Below the pieces are notes generated by a model. That model saw only the letters and a program-made list of their open reading frames with translations. It searched no databases and was not told the DNA's origin. Shown one piece after another: positions 1 through 11,389 of a DNA stretch of 64,000 nt (positions are counted from its first letter, which is position 1; each line of letters begins with the position of its first letter). Source of the DNA: Epiperipatus broadwayi (lineage: Eukaryota > Onychophora > Udeonychophora > Euonychophora > Peripatidae); NCBI GenBank assembly GCA_028023455.1, contig JAQFVV010006203.1, positions 13,614,348 to 13,678,347 on the forward strand, read 5' to 3'. The translations under genes were made by a program, and so were the position numbers.

Positions 1-399
1 GCCAATTATTTAATCACATTTCTCTTTTTAAAATAATTTTTTTTCCACTTCTATGCTAATCAATTTTCTGAATCTATTCTCTGGTGCATAATTGAAATTA
101 ATAACAGTATAAAAATAATTTATAAAAAATGTCAAAAGCTATTAAATATTATGAAATAAATTGCAGAAAAAATTACATTACCATAATTAATGCAAATAAA
201 TTCCAAAAACAGTGATAAAAATGTCAAGCTTTACTGAACGGTAAAAGGTTTTAATAAGTTTATGCAATGGTTTCTAATCAACCAGTGATACTCAATGTAA
301 CATTTTTACCAATTGCTATTTCAGCCAATGGTATTCATCGATTTAGCCATTTCTAAATTTTTATTTTAACCTCTGCCATTTTTTCCATACAGTACTATA
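1..399. other. AT-rich sequence, no gene seen
   Basis: Low-complexity A+T-rich sequence with no open frame of note, no splice-bounded exon and no recognisable repeat end. The tandem array begins just downstream. Confidence 0.5.
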
Positions 400-1440
400 C
401 TTTTGCTTGAAATTTTTTTAAGATCAAGATTAATCAAGTTTCAAATTTGACTTTTATAGTACATAGTTGAAATTATTAGAGTGTATCATATATAAAAAAA
501 TGTTGAACAAAAATATACACAATGTTTTTAGTAATAGAGATAAAAATAAGTAAACTAAATTGATTAATAAATTTTAAATCATAATTTTGCCATTATGGTC
601 TAATTTTTATTTATAAGTTTTTTTTTTGTTTTGACATCAGCATTAATTAGATTTCAAATTTGACTTTATAACTGAAATTATTAAAATTTAATACTATATG
701 TGCAACTATAAAGTTACTTTTAAATAATATGGATATTTTTACCCCTAATAATAGAATTTCATTAAATAAACTGATCATTACATTTTAAAGTATTTATGTT
801 TCCATCATTATTGTTGAACTTGTATTTCAAATTTTTTCTTTTTTTGACATCAGCATTAATTCGATTTCAAATTTGGCTTTGACGGCTGAAATTATTGTAG
901 TGCTGTTTAAACAATAATTATTGCTAAAGGTAATTACATGAAATAAAGTGATTACTAAATTTTAAAGTACTGACAATTCTGTCATTGTGATCTAACTTTC
1001 AACATGAAATTATTTTTTTTCAATGTCAACATTTAGCAGATTTTAAATTCAGCTTTGATGGCTAAAATTATTTAAGTATAGCATTGAATATGAATCTAAG
1101 AGAATTCTTCTAATTTGATAGTTATATGAATTAAATTGATTGCTAAATTTTAAAGCATTTAGTTTTGACAATATCACCAAGCTTACATTTTGATTATTTT
1201 TTTAAAATTCAATATTAATCAATTTCAAATTCAACTTTTATGAATTTCCATTTTGAATTTTTTTTTTATACCAACATCAATCAGATTTTAAACTCAACTT
1301 TTATGACTTATGGATAAAATTACTATAGTGTACCTACCTAGGAGAATGGTTTAAAAATATACATATATATTATATAATATTTTTATTGTTAATTATAAAA
1401 TATTAAACTAAACTGATTGCTAAGTTTTATGGAACAAAGA
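400..1440. repeat. diverged satellite-like tandem repeat, period about 180-213 bp
   Basis: A phrase close to catcagcattaattcgattt followed by caaatttgac recurs near 424, 635, 846, 1023, 1203 and 1271. A second phrase, close to aaattgattgctaaatttta, recurs near 555, 768, 945, 1128 and 1402. The spacings are about 211, 211, 177 and 180 bases, and each unit carries both phrases in the same order. This is seen directly in the sequence. Units are well diverged, so the array is old. No coding potential is seen. Exact period and copy number need a self-alignment. Confidence 0.7.
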
Positions 1441-2151
1441 TGTCAGCCATCCTAGTGTTCATTATATATCTTTGTTATATAAATTTGCTTCTAATAGTTA
1501 TTTGTTCTTATAAAAGTCTTCATTGTAACAAATCCTCATTGTATATAATTACAGACTATCATTATGCATTAATATATGTGCTTCTTGCAAACAATGAAAA
1601 TGTTATAATATTTAATATATTAGAAAATAATTACAGTTTATATTACAATAAATTATCATTATATGAATGTGTTATATTGTTTATTGAAAAACAACAGGCT
1701 GAAGTAACAAGGCAATGCAGTGCAATGACCAAATAACATGAGCAAAATCAAATAATAGTTTACCACTATCTGCCACCAATCAATTAGGTTTTTTTTTTAT
1801 TACTCTACATATGTAAAAAAGGATAATTTACACAATTTCTGTTGTAATTAATAGTTGTCTTTCTTTTATTATTCTAAACCTCTTTTTTTGTTTCATTGAT
1901 TTTTTGCTTCAAAAATGACTAGTTTTCAATGGTTATGATGTTAACTCCACGATTTATTACCATTTAAAAATTTTCTATTCAGCTATATAACTTTTTAAGT
2001 AGTTTTTTGTTTAATTTACCTTAAGACTTGTTTTACTATATACTGCAGCTATAGTAAAACAAATAAGTCATTTAATTCTTTTATGCTTGAAATTCAAAAA
2101 TCTTCTAATGTTTTGACTCAATCCAACTTGTTTGTATAATGTAACCCGGAC
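1441..2151. other. AT-rich sequence with one unsupported 98-codon frame
   Basis: A 98-codon ATG frame runs from 1440 to 1736 on the plus strand. Its composition (Ile, Leu, Tyr, Asn) is what AT-rich noncoding DNA gives by chance, and I recognise no domain. Nothing else is seen up to the gap. Confidence 0.4.
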
Positions 2152-2651
2152 NNNNNNNNNNNNNNNNNNNNNNNNNNNNNNNNNNNNNNNNNNNNNNNNN
2201 NNNNNNNNNNNNNNNNNNNNNNNNNNNNNNNNNNNNNNNNNNNNNNNNNNNNNNNNNNNNNNNNNNNNNNNNNNNNNNNNNNNNNNNNNNNNNNNNNNNN
2301 NNNNNNNNNNNNNNNNNNNNNNNNNNNNNNNNNNNNNNNNNNNNNNNNNNNNNNNNNNNNNNNNNNNNNNNNNNNNNNNNNNNNNNNNNNNNNNNNNNNN
2401 NNNNNNNNNNNNNNNNNNNNNNNNNNNNNNNNNNNNNNNNNNNNNNNNNNNNNNNNNNNNNNNNNNNNNNNNNNNNNNNNNNNNNNNNNNNNNNNNNNNN
2501 NNNNNNNNNNNNNNNNNNNNNNNNNNNNNNNNNNNNNNNNNNNNNNNNNNNNNNNNNNNNNNNNNNNNNNNNNNNNNNNNNNNNNNNNNNNNNNNNNNNN
2601 NNNNNNNNNNNNNNNNNNNNNNNNNNNNNNNNNNNNNNNNNNNNNNNNNNN
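2152..2651. other. assembly gap of 500 N
   Basis: Exactly 500 N. A round number like this is normally a scaffold placeholder, so the true gap length may differ. Frames that run through it are artefacts. Confidence 0.98.
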
Positions 2652-2959
2652 ATAGATCTGACATTAGATAATTACTTTTAGTGATCCCATCTTTATGTTA
2701 AACTGTAAGCATTTTTCACTTTTTATTTACATTTAACAAATGCTTTTTAGAGAAGTAATTCACTCTAATTTTTCTATACTTAAGGTCATTTAATATTCAA
2801 TGTTTATTCAAGATTACAACAGATGGTTATAAAGTAGAATAAAATGAATGTATTATTATTTCTAAAAGAAGTGACTGCAATAAAATACATCATAGCTATT
2901 CATTATCTCAAGTCCTTCTTAATAAATGTCAATTAATATTAATTTACACATATATATAA

Positions 2960-4460
2960 TGTTTAGAAAATCTTTAATTTCTATTTCTTCTATCCCATTT
3001 CAAGAATTGTTATTTCATCACTATTTTAATTCATAATTTCTTTGTAATTTTTCAATGCGCCTAAAAAAAAAACTCATCAACTGTAATCTTTCTTCTCATC
3101 ACAAAAATATAATCTCACAATTTCACACTTTTTTATCTTTATTAAGGCTGTTAAATTTTAATAAAAAATATTCAACATTTTCACACAAATCACACAAGAG
3201 ACTTAAAATTTTTTCTTCACTTTTAAAATTCTTTCCTCTGAGATTTCCTGGTCTAGTCTTAAATAATAAATCAATTCCTCTATTATTATCATATCTACAT
3301 CTTTAAAGTTCATCTTTAAAACTATACAATATTAGTTTTGCCTCTTTTTATTTATTAAATTTTCTTTTCTTTCATAATATCAATACTTATGCGCTTATAA
3401 CGCTAAAATAAAGAAGTTATATGTTATTAAATTTATTTAAGGCTTAGCGCTTTCAAAGCTCTATGGCTTCATAATCATAGCTGTGCCAAATAAAAATAAA
3501 ACGGTTGATAAATAATCCCTAAAATATTGAATATTTAATATTCTACCATAATTTTTGTATAAGTAAACTGAAATGGAATTTTCATGTAATTCTCTTGAAT
3601 ATTTTATTACCAGCCTTAAACAATTTGTCCAACAACCCTTTAAATGTAATTTTCCAAACATTTACATTTCCTTTTGGCATTTCTCATATGAAATAATTAT
3701 CACCTCATTTATCTTGTATAGTTTCATCTGCTATTCACACATTTCCAGAGTGCTCCTTTTTGTATCCATCCAAAGCTGTCAATAATTCAAACTTGGGAGT
3801 ATACTGCATTATTTCCCAAATAAGATCACTTTTTTGAGATTCTACTTATATGATATCTAATGCAGTGTAAGTTTCTTTATCTGTCTTTTTTCTTTTTTGT
3901 TTTTATTATTAAATCATTTTCGTTTTCTGATTTATGTTCTATTTATTACTAATTTTAATTCCTATATTATTCTCTTTTTAAAGTTATTTGTTATCATACT
4001 TTTAATTTTTCTTTACTCTTCTTTTTCTAGACATTTTAAGTAACATATTTATCTTTTCTTCATCATTAGCAAAGAAAACCATACCATCTACAAAATGGAA
4101 TGTTCTCTTTATAACCATTGCCGTAATCACAACATTATTTTATATAATGATCTCTTACTTATTAACTACTACAATTCACATCATAAGTTACTTCAGACAA
4201 TGCTTCACATTTTTGTCTTTCTATCCATCTTTATAATTTAAATTCCACTTAAATTTATTTTCATCCAAAATTTCTTACCATTATTCATCAATCCTGCTTA
4301 CTATTTTTTTCATTTCTACCATCTGTAAACACTATATATCATTATCAGATCTGTTTCAATGAATCTTCATTCCCCAATGCTAATTCTATTCCTGTCAAAG
4401 CAAAATTTAATTCATAACTGGAGATAAACAATAGCTCTGGTCATACCCCTATATATATGC
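2960..4460 (-). mobile_element. decayed LINE (reverse transcriptase and C-terminal part), minus strand
   Basis: Read on the minus strand, fragments in different frames match the order of a LINE reverse transcriptase. Around 4100-4040 the peptide VDGMVFFANDEEKINMLLK stands where LINEs have the (Y/F)ADD motif followed by a helix; the catalytic Asp pair is degraded to DG. Near 3510-3460, TVLFLFGTAMIMK resembles the family motif PVLLYGSETW. Near 3260-3130, KTRPGNLRGKNF and CDLCENVEYFLL resemble the Cys-rich segment after the RT domain in some LINEs. Frames are broken by many stops. It is an old dead copy; both ends are vague. The assignment rests on motif order, not on an alignment. Confidence 0.6.
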
Positions 4461-5240
4461 TTATATCTTGCACGATATATTGTAACGGGCACACACGCCC
4501 ATTACATTATTTTTTTTTAAAAATTAGATATTAAAAATAAAAGTTCACAGATAAAAACTTATTTTTTTATAAATTAAAAATTGAAAATTAAAAGTCATCT
4601 AAACTTTATATATATAAAATCGCACAGATGAAAAATTATTAAAAGAAAACTTTATTAAAGAAAAAAAAGTATTTTAAAACTAAATTTTCAAAAAAAAAAA
4701 AAAAAAAAAACTTAAAAAAGATTTAAAGATAAAAATATATAGTTAAAAAGAATGTACAAATTTAATTAATGCTATTGTGTAAAATGGAAATAATTATTTT
4801 CAATTAAAGTAAACTAGCCCTTGGGCATCTCAAAATGTATAATTAAAGGTCAGATAGTGTAACGGTCAGGTTCGTACATTTGCTCAACAGACTGAGAGTC
4901 CAAGCCAGAGAACCAAAAGCTGACCAAGTCGGGATAGTAATACCCTACATCTGATCATACCTTAACTCTCTCACTCGTGCTTCCAAGTCAACCCATCGCG
5001 AATGACATGCCTGAGGTTACACTCGATACCTCTTTGATCACGTTCCAGCAATAGCAAAGCAGTAAAACATGAGACATTCCCCCCTTATTACATATTCTAT
5101 TATATACCTTAACTAGTGATTCATAAGATAATGAGCAAGCAATGAGACTGAGACAAATTTATATTTCATAAATTTAATACAACAATAAATACTCAAGCAT
5201 AGTAGGTTGTGTACAGCTAGCTCACACGCAGGTGAGTGGA

Positions 5241-5362
5241 TTCTCAGGGTTATAAATAATAATACAAAGCAATGAATGCATGCTCAGAGTTATAAAACAA
5301 TATTATTACAAAGCATTCAGTGTGTTCTCAGGGTATAAAATAATAGTACAAAGCAATAGACT
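5241..5362. repeat. short tandem repeat, three units of about 40 bp
   Basis: The phrase ctcagggttataaataataa...tacaaagca occurs at about 5242, 5282 and 5326 with small changes. Part of the GC-elevated block. Confidence 0.7.
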
Positions 5363-5483
5363 CTTAGTAAGCTTATGTCACCTTTCATGTTGTAATTCAT
5401 GCCATGTTTTATATGTTTGAAATCGGTTATAGTTAGCTAGAGTAATCGAGTTGATGGATAAATGCTAGATATTACTAATATGT

Positions 5484-5597
5484 TGAAGATTATATCATTG
5501 TTGCAAAGTTTAAAATATTATAATGACTGAGTTTAAGATTATATTATTGTTGCTAAGTTTAAAATATTATAATGATTAAGTTTAAGATTATTTTATA
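5484..5597. repeat. short tandem repeat, period about 50 bp
   Basis: The unit 'aagattatat(c/t)attgttgc, then aagtttaaaatattataatga' is seen twice, followed by a third partial unit beginning at about 5581. Confidence 0.75.
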
Positions 5598-5941
5598 AAT
5601 ATATTCAAAATCATATTATAGATATTTGCGTGATATAATATTGTTATACAGATAAACGCATTAACTCAGATTCTAGGTCGGATCAAAGCCGAAGTCACTT
5701 TCTAGGGAAACTGAACTGAGATGTGGTGGCAGGGGAACGTCAGATTCTAGTGCGTTAGAAACTATACTATCAGATAAGTGCGGCTCGAATGCATTCTTAA
5801 TGGGGTTTATTACCTAGTAAACGGTTCCCTAACCGATCTGCTTGCTACAATGGAAGAGGCCTTTTTATTAAGAACAGAAGATTGGCTTATGAGCCCTTTG
5901 GAAACGCTTTGGTTTCGTTATACAAGAATAAATGTCACATT

Positions 5942-6023
5942 TGCCTAAACTTGCGAGGCGTGACTTGACGAAATACGAAGAACTGGCGCAGTGGCCTAAA
6001 CTTTCGAGGCGTGCCTGGACGTG
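5942..6023. repeat. direct repeat pair, period about 50 bp
   Basis: gcctaaacttgcgaggcgtg at about 5944 is repeated as gcctaaactttcgaggcgtg at about 5993. The pair lies inside the GC-elevated block. Confidence 0.7.
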
Positions 6024-6359
6024 GAACAATCTTGAGATGGGCCATTATAGACATAGCAAGTAGATATGCATTTTTATGCAAATTAGCAATACATTCGCAA
6101 CGCTAAATTAATATTTAATAAATTTAATTACGCCAAAATCTTAGCTTCTTCAGTGCTACTACCACCGGTCAGTTCATAACTGAGATTATTAAATGATAAA
6201 ATGATGGCGATAATGAGAATCTGATTTAAGGGTTTTCTGCATAGCTACTTATAGAACTGGGGACATTAGTTATATAGTATAACTAGATCTAATATCAAAC
6301 GGATTGTTAAATAATAAAATGTGAGTTATAAAATAGCTCACGCAAATTTTGATGTTTAA

Positions 6360-6860
6360 GTAAATTACACATCTTAAATAAATCGTCAAAATAGACCTTA
6401 CTAATAATGAAAAATGGGTTTTAACTAACGATTGCAAATCTATATTTTAAATAGCTTGTGTGAAATATACTTTTTCAGATAACTGGCAAAATACATATTT
6501 TAAATCATTTACGCAAATATAATTCTTAAATAACTTGGGCAAAATCTGCGTTTTAAATAGCATACGCAATATATACGTTTTAACTAACTTTAGCAACACT
6601 TTATATAACTTTAGAAAAGACGCGTTTTAAATAATACGCTAAATATACCTTTTAAATAACTTTAGCAAAACCTTTTCATTTTCAATTAACTGGAGAAAAG
6701 CGTTTTAAATAATATACGCAAATATACATTTTTAAATAACTTTAGCAAAACATTTTCATTTTCAATTAACTTGAGAAAAAGATGCGTTTTAAATAATATA
6801 AGCAAATATACATTTTAAATAAGTTTATCAAAAGATTTTAAATAACTTGTTTGGGCATTA
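6360..6860. repeat. degenerate tandem array (aataactttagcaaaa / cgttttaaataatatacgca)
   Basis: Alternating phrases aataactttagcaaaac, ttttcattttcaattaact and cgttttaaataatatacgca recur through the stretch. The last two copies (about 6650-6840) repeat on a period near 100 bases and are the best conserved. No coding frame. Confidence 0.7.
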
Positions 6861-7870
6861 TAAATATCGATTCACTCTATCACATATAATTCAGAAAAGA
6901 GTCTTAGCTATATTCTTTATATCGCAATATTGATATAATAAAAGTAATTGCTCACTCCCCTCCCCCCAATAATTTATTAACACACCAGACTCCGTTCTGA
7001 TAAAAACACAGCATAAATCAATAAACATGAACTTAAAATATAAGAATTGCATAAAAAATGATCGATAAGATAATAATTTAGACAAAAATTTATAGTATGG
7101 TTTTATAGAAACTAGATGTGTGATTATTTAAATTATTAATGATCAACGGCTATTTAAAGTTATTAATGATCAAGCAAGAATTGAGGGTGTTCTAAGATTT
7201 AAACCATTTTACGATAAACATTTTAGTGGAACATTTAGAAATATTATAAATTATGTGATTTATTTAGCTAGCTTTCATTTAGTATACGTTTTAGTTAGGA
7301 AATGTAATATTTTGTAGAAAGGATTTACCGGAAAGTCTTTAAGGTCTTGTTCATTGCGCTTCTCTTTATATTCAGTCAGGCTGGGCTTCTCTTAGGTTTT
7401 AGTCTGGATGTAACTTCGTGAATTTATCTCGGTGGCAGCTTTCTCCATTTCTCTGATCAGGAACTATCTGGTCTCTCGGGTACATCTTTCTTACAGTGAT
7501 GGGCATGGTGGAGGTTTTCTGTCATCGGTAGCCGCTCGTGGAAGAGCAAACGGCTGTCTGTCTTCTAGCCAACGGTCATTTTATAGCAGCTTGGATGATG
7601 GTTTTTTTTTTTTATTATTTAGCAGTCTAAACGGCAGGAACAGTTTTCTTAGTTAACTCGGGTCTTCGGAAATAAAATTTGGCAGCAAGCACAAATTTCT
7701 CAGCAACAGCAAAAAAATTTACACGGATGATGATAGATGATGGAAGAGGCTAGGTTAGAGAGAAGTTTTTTTTTAGATTTATTTTGGACCCTTTTTATAT
7801 TATATTTTTGACAGGTAACCTCCTACTTCTGAGTCTGCCACATCACGAGATGACCAGTTCGAATTAGCCC

Positions 7871-8489
7871 TTAACCAAATATCCAGTTTAGTAAAATATT
7901 AAATATAGCTAAATCTGGACTTGGAAAGACTCTATTGTTTTAATTGACTTCAGTTTTAAAAGATATATTTCCAAGATAAATGGTCACAAGCAATTTGTAT
8001 AGTTTTTGTATAGATTTATGCCTGACTGAATATTATAATTGGTCTTGGTTATAATTTTTAAATAGGTCAAATTTTGGCCAAAGATTTATTTTTAGAACGA
8101 AGTGTTAAAACTGATAAAACTTTCTGCTTGTAATTTTAAGCAAACAAAAGAATTGAAAATTATCTAACTTGGAAATTAGTCAAAATGAATACTGACTTAA
8201 ATAATTATTTAGAAAGAATATTGAAAAATAAGTAATATTATAAATTTAAACTTATTATGTTATGATATCGATAAATTTTAATTATAGTTATGTTTATTCA
8301 GTTTTAACAAATCGAACAGACTATGCTCGTATATAAATATTTGAGATTGTAATTTTATATTAACGGGATGATTATATACGCACATACTCGCAATATTATA
8401 AGCAATAAGCAAAGTTTTTAAAATTTAAGAAATACACGCCATCTGAGTATAACAAATATATACTATTATCTTTGATAATAGGTGAAACA
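7871..8489. other. AT-rich sequence, no gene seen
   Basis: No open frame, motif or repeat end recognised. Confidence 0.4.
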
Positions 8490-8950
8490 GGTGTAACCGT
8501 TTCATAAGGAGAGAAAAAACAATAGGAACAGAATGGCCAATAAAGGAAATCCCTCAGGAAACGGACCTCAATGAAAGGATCATCATCATCATGACATAAT
8601 GTCCATGATCCGAAAGTAATATAAAAGGAAAAGTTTGGAAATAAATTTTTTTAAAAAAGGAGAAGATAGAGATGTGATAGAGAGAGGTGTGATATGTGTT
8701 AAGTCGGAGAGAGTTGAAGGAGAGAGGATTGAAAGATGCACTTTCAATTCCTTCAGTTTTTCTACAAAAAAAAAAGAAATGACATCATTTTCCCATATTG
8801 CGGACCACAGGCTATCAGGGCCCGGAAATAAAATACCAGCTAGGGTAAAGGACCTCTGGATGAATCAATAAAACGGCCAACAGCATACCGGTCTCCCCAA
8901 GGACATCGGGGCAATTAACACTGGATCCCAAATGGCAAGCAACTATTAAG
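8490..8950. repeat. GC-elevated remnant, possible LINE untranslated region
   Basis: It contains attgcggaccacaggct at about 8799, close to attgcggacccaggct in the 5' region of the RTE-like copy at 13197. It also has a (cat)n run near 8580 beside a short palindrome (ggatcat...atgatcc), reminiscent of the triplet-repeat tails of RTE-type LINEs. The 78-codon frame at 8635-8871 has no known domain. This may be a fragment of a relative of the RTE-like element; the evidence is one short shared phrase. Confidence 0.3.
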
Positions 8951-10020
8951 GATGAACTTTTTAAAACCGCAAGAACTATATATAACTAATGAACATTAAT
9001 TCTAAAACTTTACAGTATTTGAAAACAGTAAGAACTCTAAATTCTAAACTTTTCAATATTTAAATAGAAATAGAATTTCCTATCTGACTAAATTATTTAT
9101 TAATTATTTTTATTGAATGTATTATTTTTTTAAAATCATTTCCATTAATTTATTTTTTCCGTTCTTTTAAGTTTTTATTATGATTTTTTTTTTTTTGCTT
9201 TTTTCGGTTAAGCTAAACTTAATTAAATCATGTTAAATTTAAGTTGGGCGTGAATGGCTGCATAGATTCGTAAAGTTAAGTTAGTTTAAGGGAGGGTAAA
9301 TCTTAGGTTATTTGTTTTACAGTTAAATTGGGTTAATGGATTGGATATATTAGTTTAATTACTAAATGAAGTATGAAATCTGCTATGTGCAGGATCACAT
9401 TATACGCCACACTTGGGCAAAATAAGTCCCATTTCGTACTGACCATCGGAAGCAGACGTATTCCCTGCTCCTTGGATCACCCCTTTAGCCTATGGAATGG
9501 GATAGTAAGACGGCAAAAAGGACCGCAATCCCTTCCTATGAAGTTTTTTTTTTTATTGTTGCTTCTCGCCAGATAGATGTAACATTCCTGTACTGGAAGA
9601 GAGATAATTTCTTCTCTATAACCATGCTGTTCAGACGTGCATTCCTGACAGTATGGTATTGTGCTGTCATATTCATGCTGCATTGAATACATCGATATAT
9701 CAGATAGATAGGTGTTGGTTTGACTGCGAATTTTTGGCCTAAGGTTAAATCAGGGATAGAATATTTTCTCTTCAAATGCAATCTATGTAGTCTATTCATA
9801 CTCGACACTAATAAAATATTAAATTCATCCGTGCGAACGTCTAAAATAAAGATTAAATTGTAAATTAAAATCTAAAGTCAAATTATAATGTTTTATAAAA
9901 AAAAAAATTTAAAGTTATACTAAAATAATAATTCTAAATTTTATATATGTTTAATAAATGTTTGTGTGTGTTATTACTGGCAGTGGCTTCTTTTATTTTT
10001 TTTTTAATATTAAAAATTAT
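8951..10020. other. mixed AT-rich and slightly GC-elevated sequence, no gene seen
   Basis: 9370-9800 is somewhat richer in GC and holds several overlapping short frames on both strands, none with a recognisable domain. The rest is AT-rich. It could be a worn transposon fragment; nothing identifies it. Confidence 0.35.
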
Positions 10021-10163
10021 CTCTGCTGCTCCCTGAGCTAGTGGCATGGACTGACTGTCAGAATAAAACATATATGTAAAAATTAAATCTTAACAGTACG
10101 TATCTGCCTACTATATAAATGTTCCAGGTTCAAATAACCTGGTGGCGCTCTGTACAGCAGATA
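10021..10163 (+). repeat. weak tRNA-like fragment (possible SINE relic)
   Basis: tctgctg near 10022 can pair with cagcaga near 10157 like an acceptor stem. tagtggcatgg resembles a pol III A box, and ccaggttcaaataacctgg forms a T-arm-like hairpin. The spacing between the A-box-like and B-box-like parts (about 90 bases) is too long for an intact tRNA or standard SINE head. Speculative. Confidence 0.2.
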
Positions 10164-11093
10164 CGGTAAGACACATTCCCGACCATTATAATATAAATTC
10201 CCTTAGTCTTCAAACCTTCCAATTTTACCTAACAAAAGAGATATTGCTTCTTGTATTCCCATCACTACATTATTCTTAAATAATCAATGGACATTTTATT
10301 GGCTTTAGACTTTTAATACAATGACAAAACCTTCAGATATAAGAACTAATTTACCATTAATTGCATTGATATCATGATACATCATTTAATATTAGTATAT
10401 TGCAGCTTATTTACTCTATATTTTATTCTTTGCAAATTTTTTTTATTTTTTATTTCTTGCTTTAAAAAAAAGAATGATCAGTTTCTTTAGTTTGCTCTGT
10501 CCAGCAAGAATTTGCAAGAATTATACTTTGATGTTCAGCTAATTATTAAATGCTTTCATATTAACTTGTCCTGTCTGTATTTATCGGGATGTCATATTTT
10601 AAAAATTTTAATGATGAAAAAGAATTTGTTCTAATTTAGAAATCGAACTCATATAATTAAGTTTCCCAGGGAAAATCCTTAGCAACCGAGACAACAGAAA
10701 TATTATATTTTTAGAGTAAAATTTTGTTAATATTTAAACCATACTTAATAAATTAAAAGTAAATATTTTCTATTAAAATCTGAATTATTCTTATGAAACA
10801 ATTAATATTTCAAAAATGTTTTGTGAAAAAAATAATAAATTTGTAAAAAAAAAAAAAGGTTAGAAAATTAACTAAAAAAAAATATATATAAATATTTTTA
10901 TATAGTAGATAATAAGATGATATTTAAATTTAGAATGTTGTTAGATGATGTATTTTTTATTTTCATGTCTTATTATTACCTTATAATTTTTGTCAGATTT
11001 GTTTGTAGTTCTAACCATTTTTTAAAAAATAATACTTAAGTATAACTAAAAAGGAAAAAAATATGTAAATAATTTTTTTTTTTTTAAATAATG
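10164..11093. other. AT-rich sequence, no gene seen
   Basis: Homopolymer A and T runs and no supported frame. Confidence 0.4.
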
Positions 11094-11389
11094 CTTAATC
11101 CTCTTAGTTAATTTGCTGTTCTTGGAAAATAGCAGAGATCTTAAGAATCTAGACTTGTTGTAAAACAATTAGAAATTGCAGGAACATTGTCATTACATAA
11201 AAACATTTGAAGCTTTTTGATTTTTATGATTTATTTGAGCCTCAAATGCTTTTATGAAATGACAATATTCTTGCGATTTCCAATTATTTTATAACAAGTC
11301 TAGATTCTTCAATAAATATCAAACAAAGTCTAGATTCTTAAGATCTTTGCTATTTTCCAAGAAAGGCAAATTAACCAAGGGATGGATTA
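11094..11389. mobile_element. inverted-repeat (MITE-like) element of about 296 bp
   Basis: Left arm 11094-11215 is largely the reverse complement of right arm 11236-11389. The terminal phrase cttagttaatttgctgttct faces a slightly changed complement near 11360-11380. Inside, ttaagaatctagacttgtt and aaatgacaat...cttgc segments also face their complements. The right arm has an extra internal duplication of tctagattctt. The short unpaired centre and the lack of coding capacity fit a non-autonomous fold-back element. No clear target duplication was found. Confidence 0.7.

Larger units (their letters stand above)
4480..7870. repeat. GC-elevated non-coding block with internal tandem repeats, possible LTR-element remnant
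   Basis: The block has visibly higher GC and sequence complexity than its flanks. It opens with tgtaacgggcacacacgccc; TGTAAC is a common start for long terminal repeats of Gypsy-type elements, but no partner repeat, primer-binding site or gag/pol frame is found. Four separate internal tandem arrays lie within it and are listed separately. A 74-codon frame at 7432-7656 has no recognisable domain and ends in a poly-T tract. The block is likely transposon-derived, for example a long LTR or untranslated leader, but its class is not established. Confidence 0.4.

Noticed and set aside
1440-1736. 98-codon frame as a membrane protein gene
   Set aside because: Composition is what AT-rich DNA yields; no domain, and it follows a satellite array.
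2068-2671. Long frames on both strands across the N run
   Set aside because: They consist of translated N; only a few residues at each edge are real sequence.
7432-7656. 74-codon frame as a secreted peptide
   Set aside because: No convincing signal peptide or cysteine pattern; it ends in Phe/Leu from a poly-T run within the repeat-rich block.
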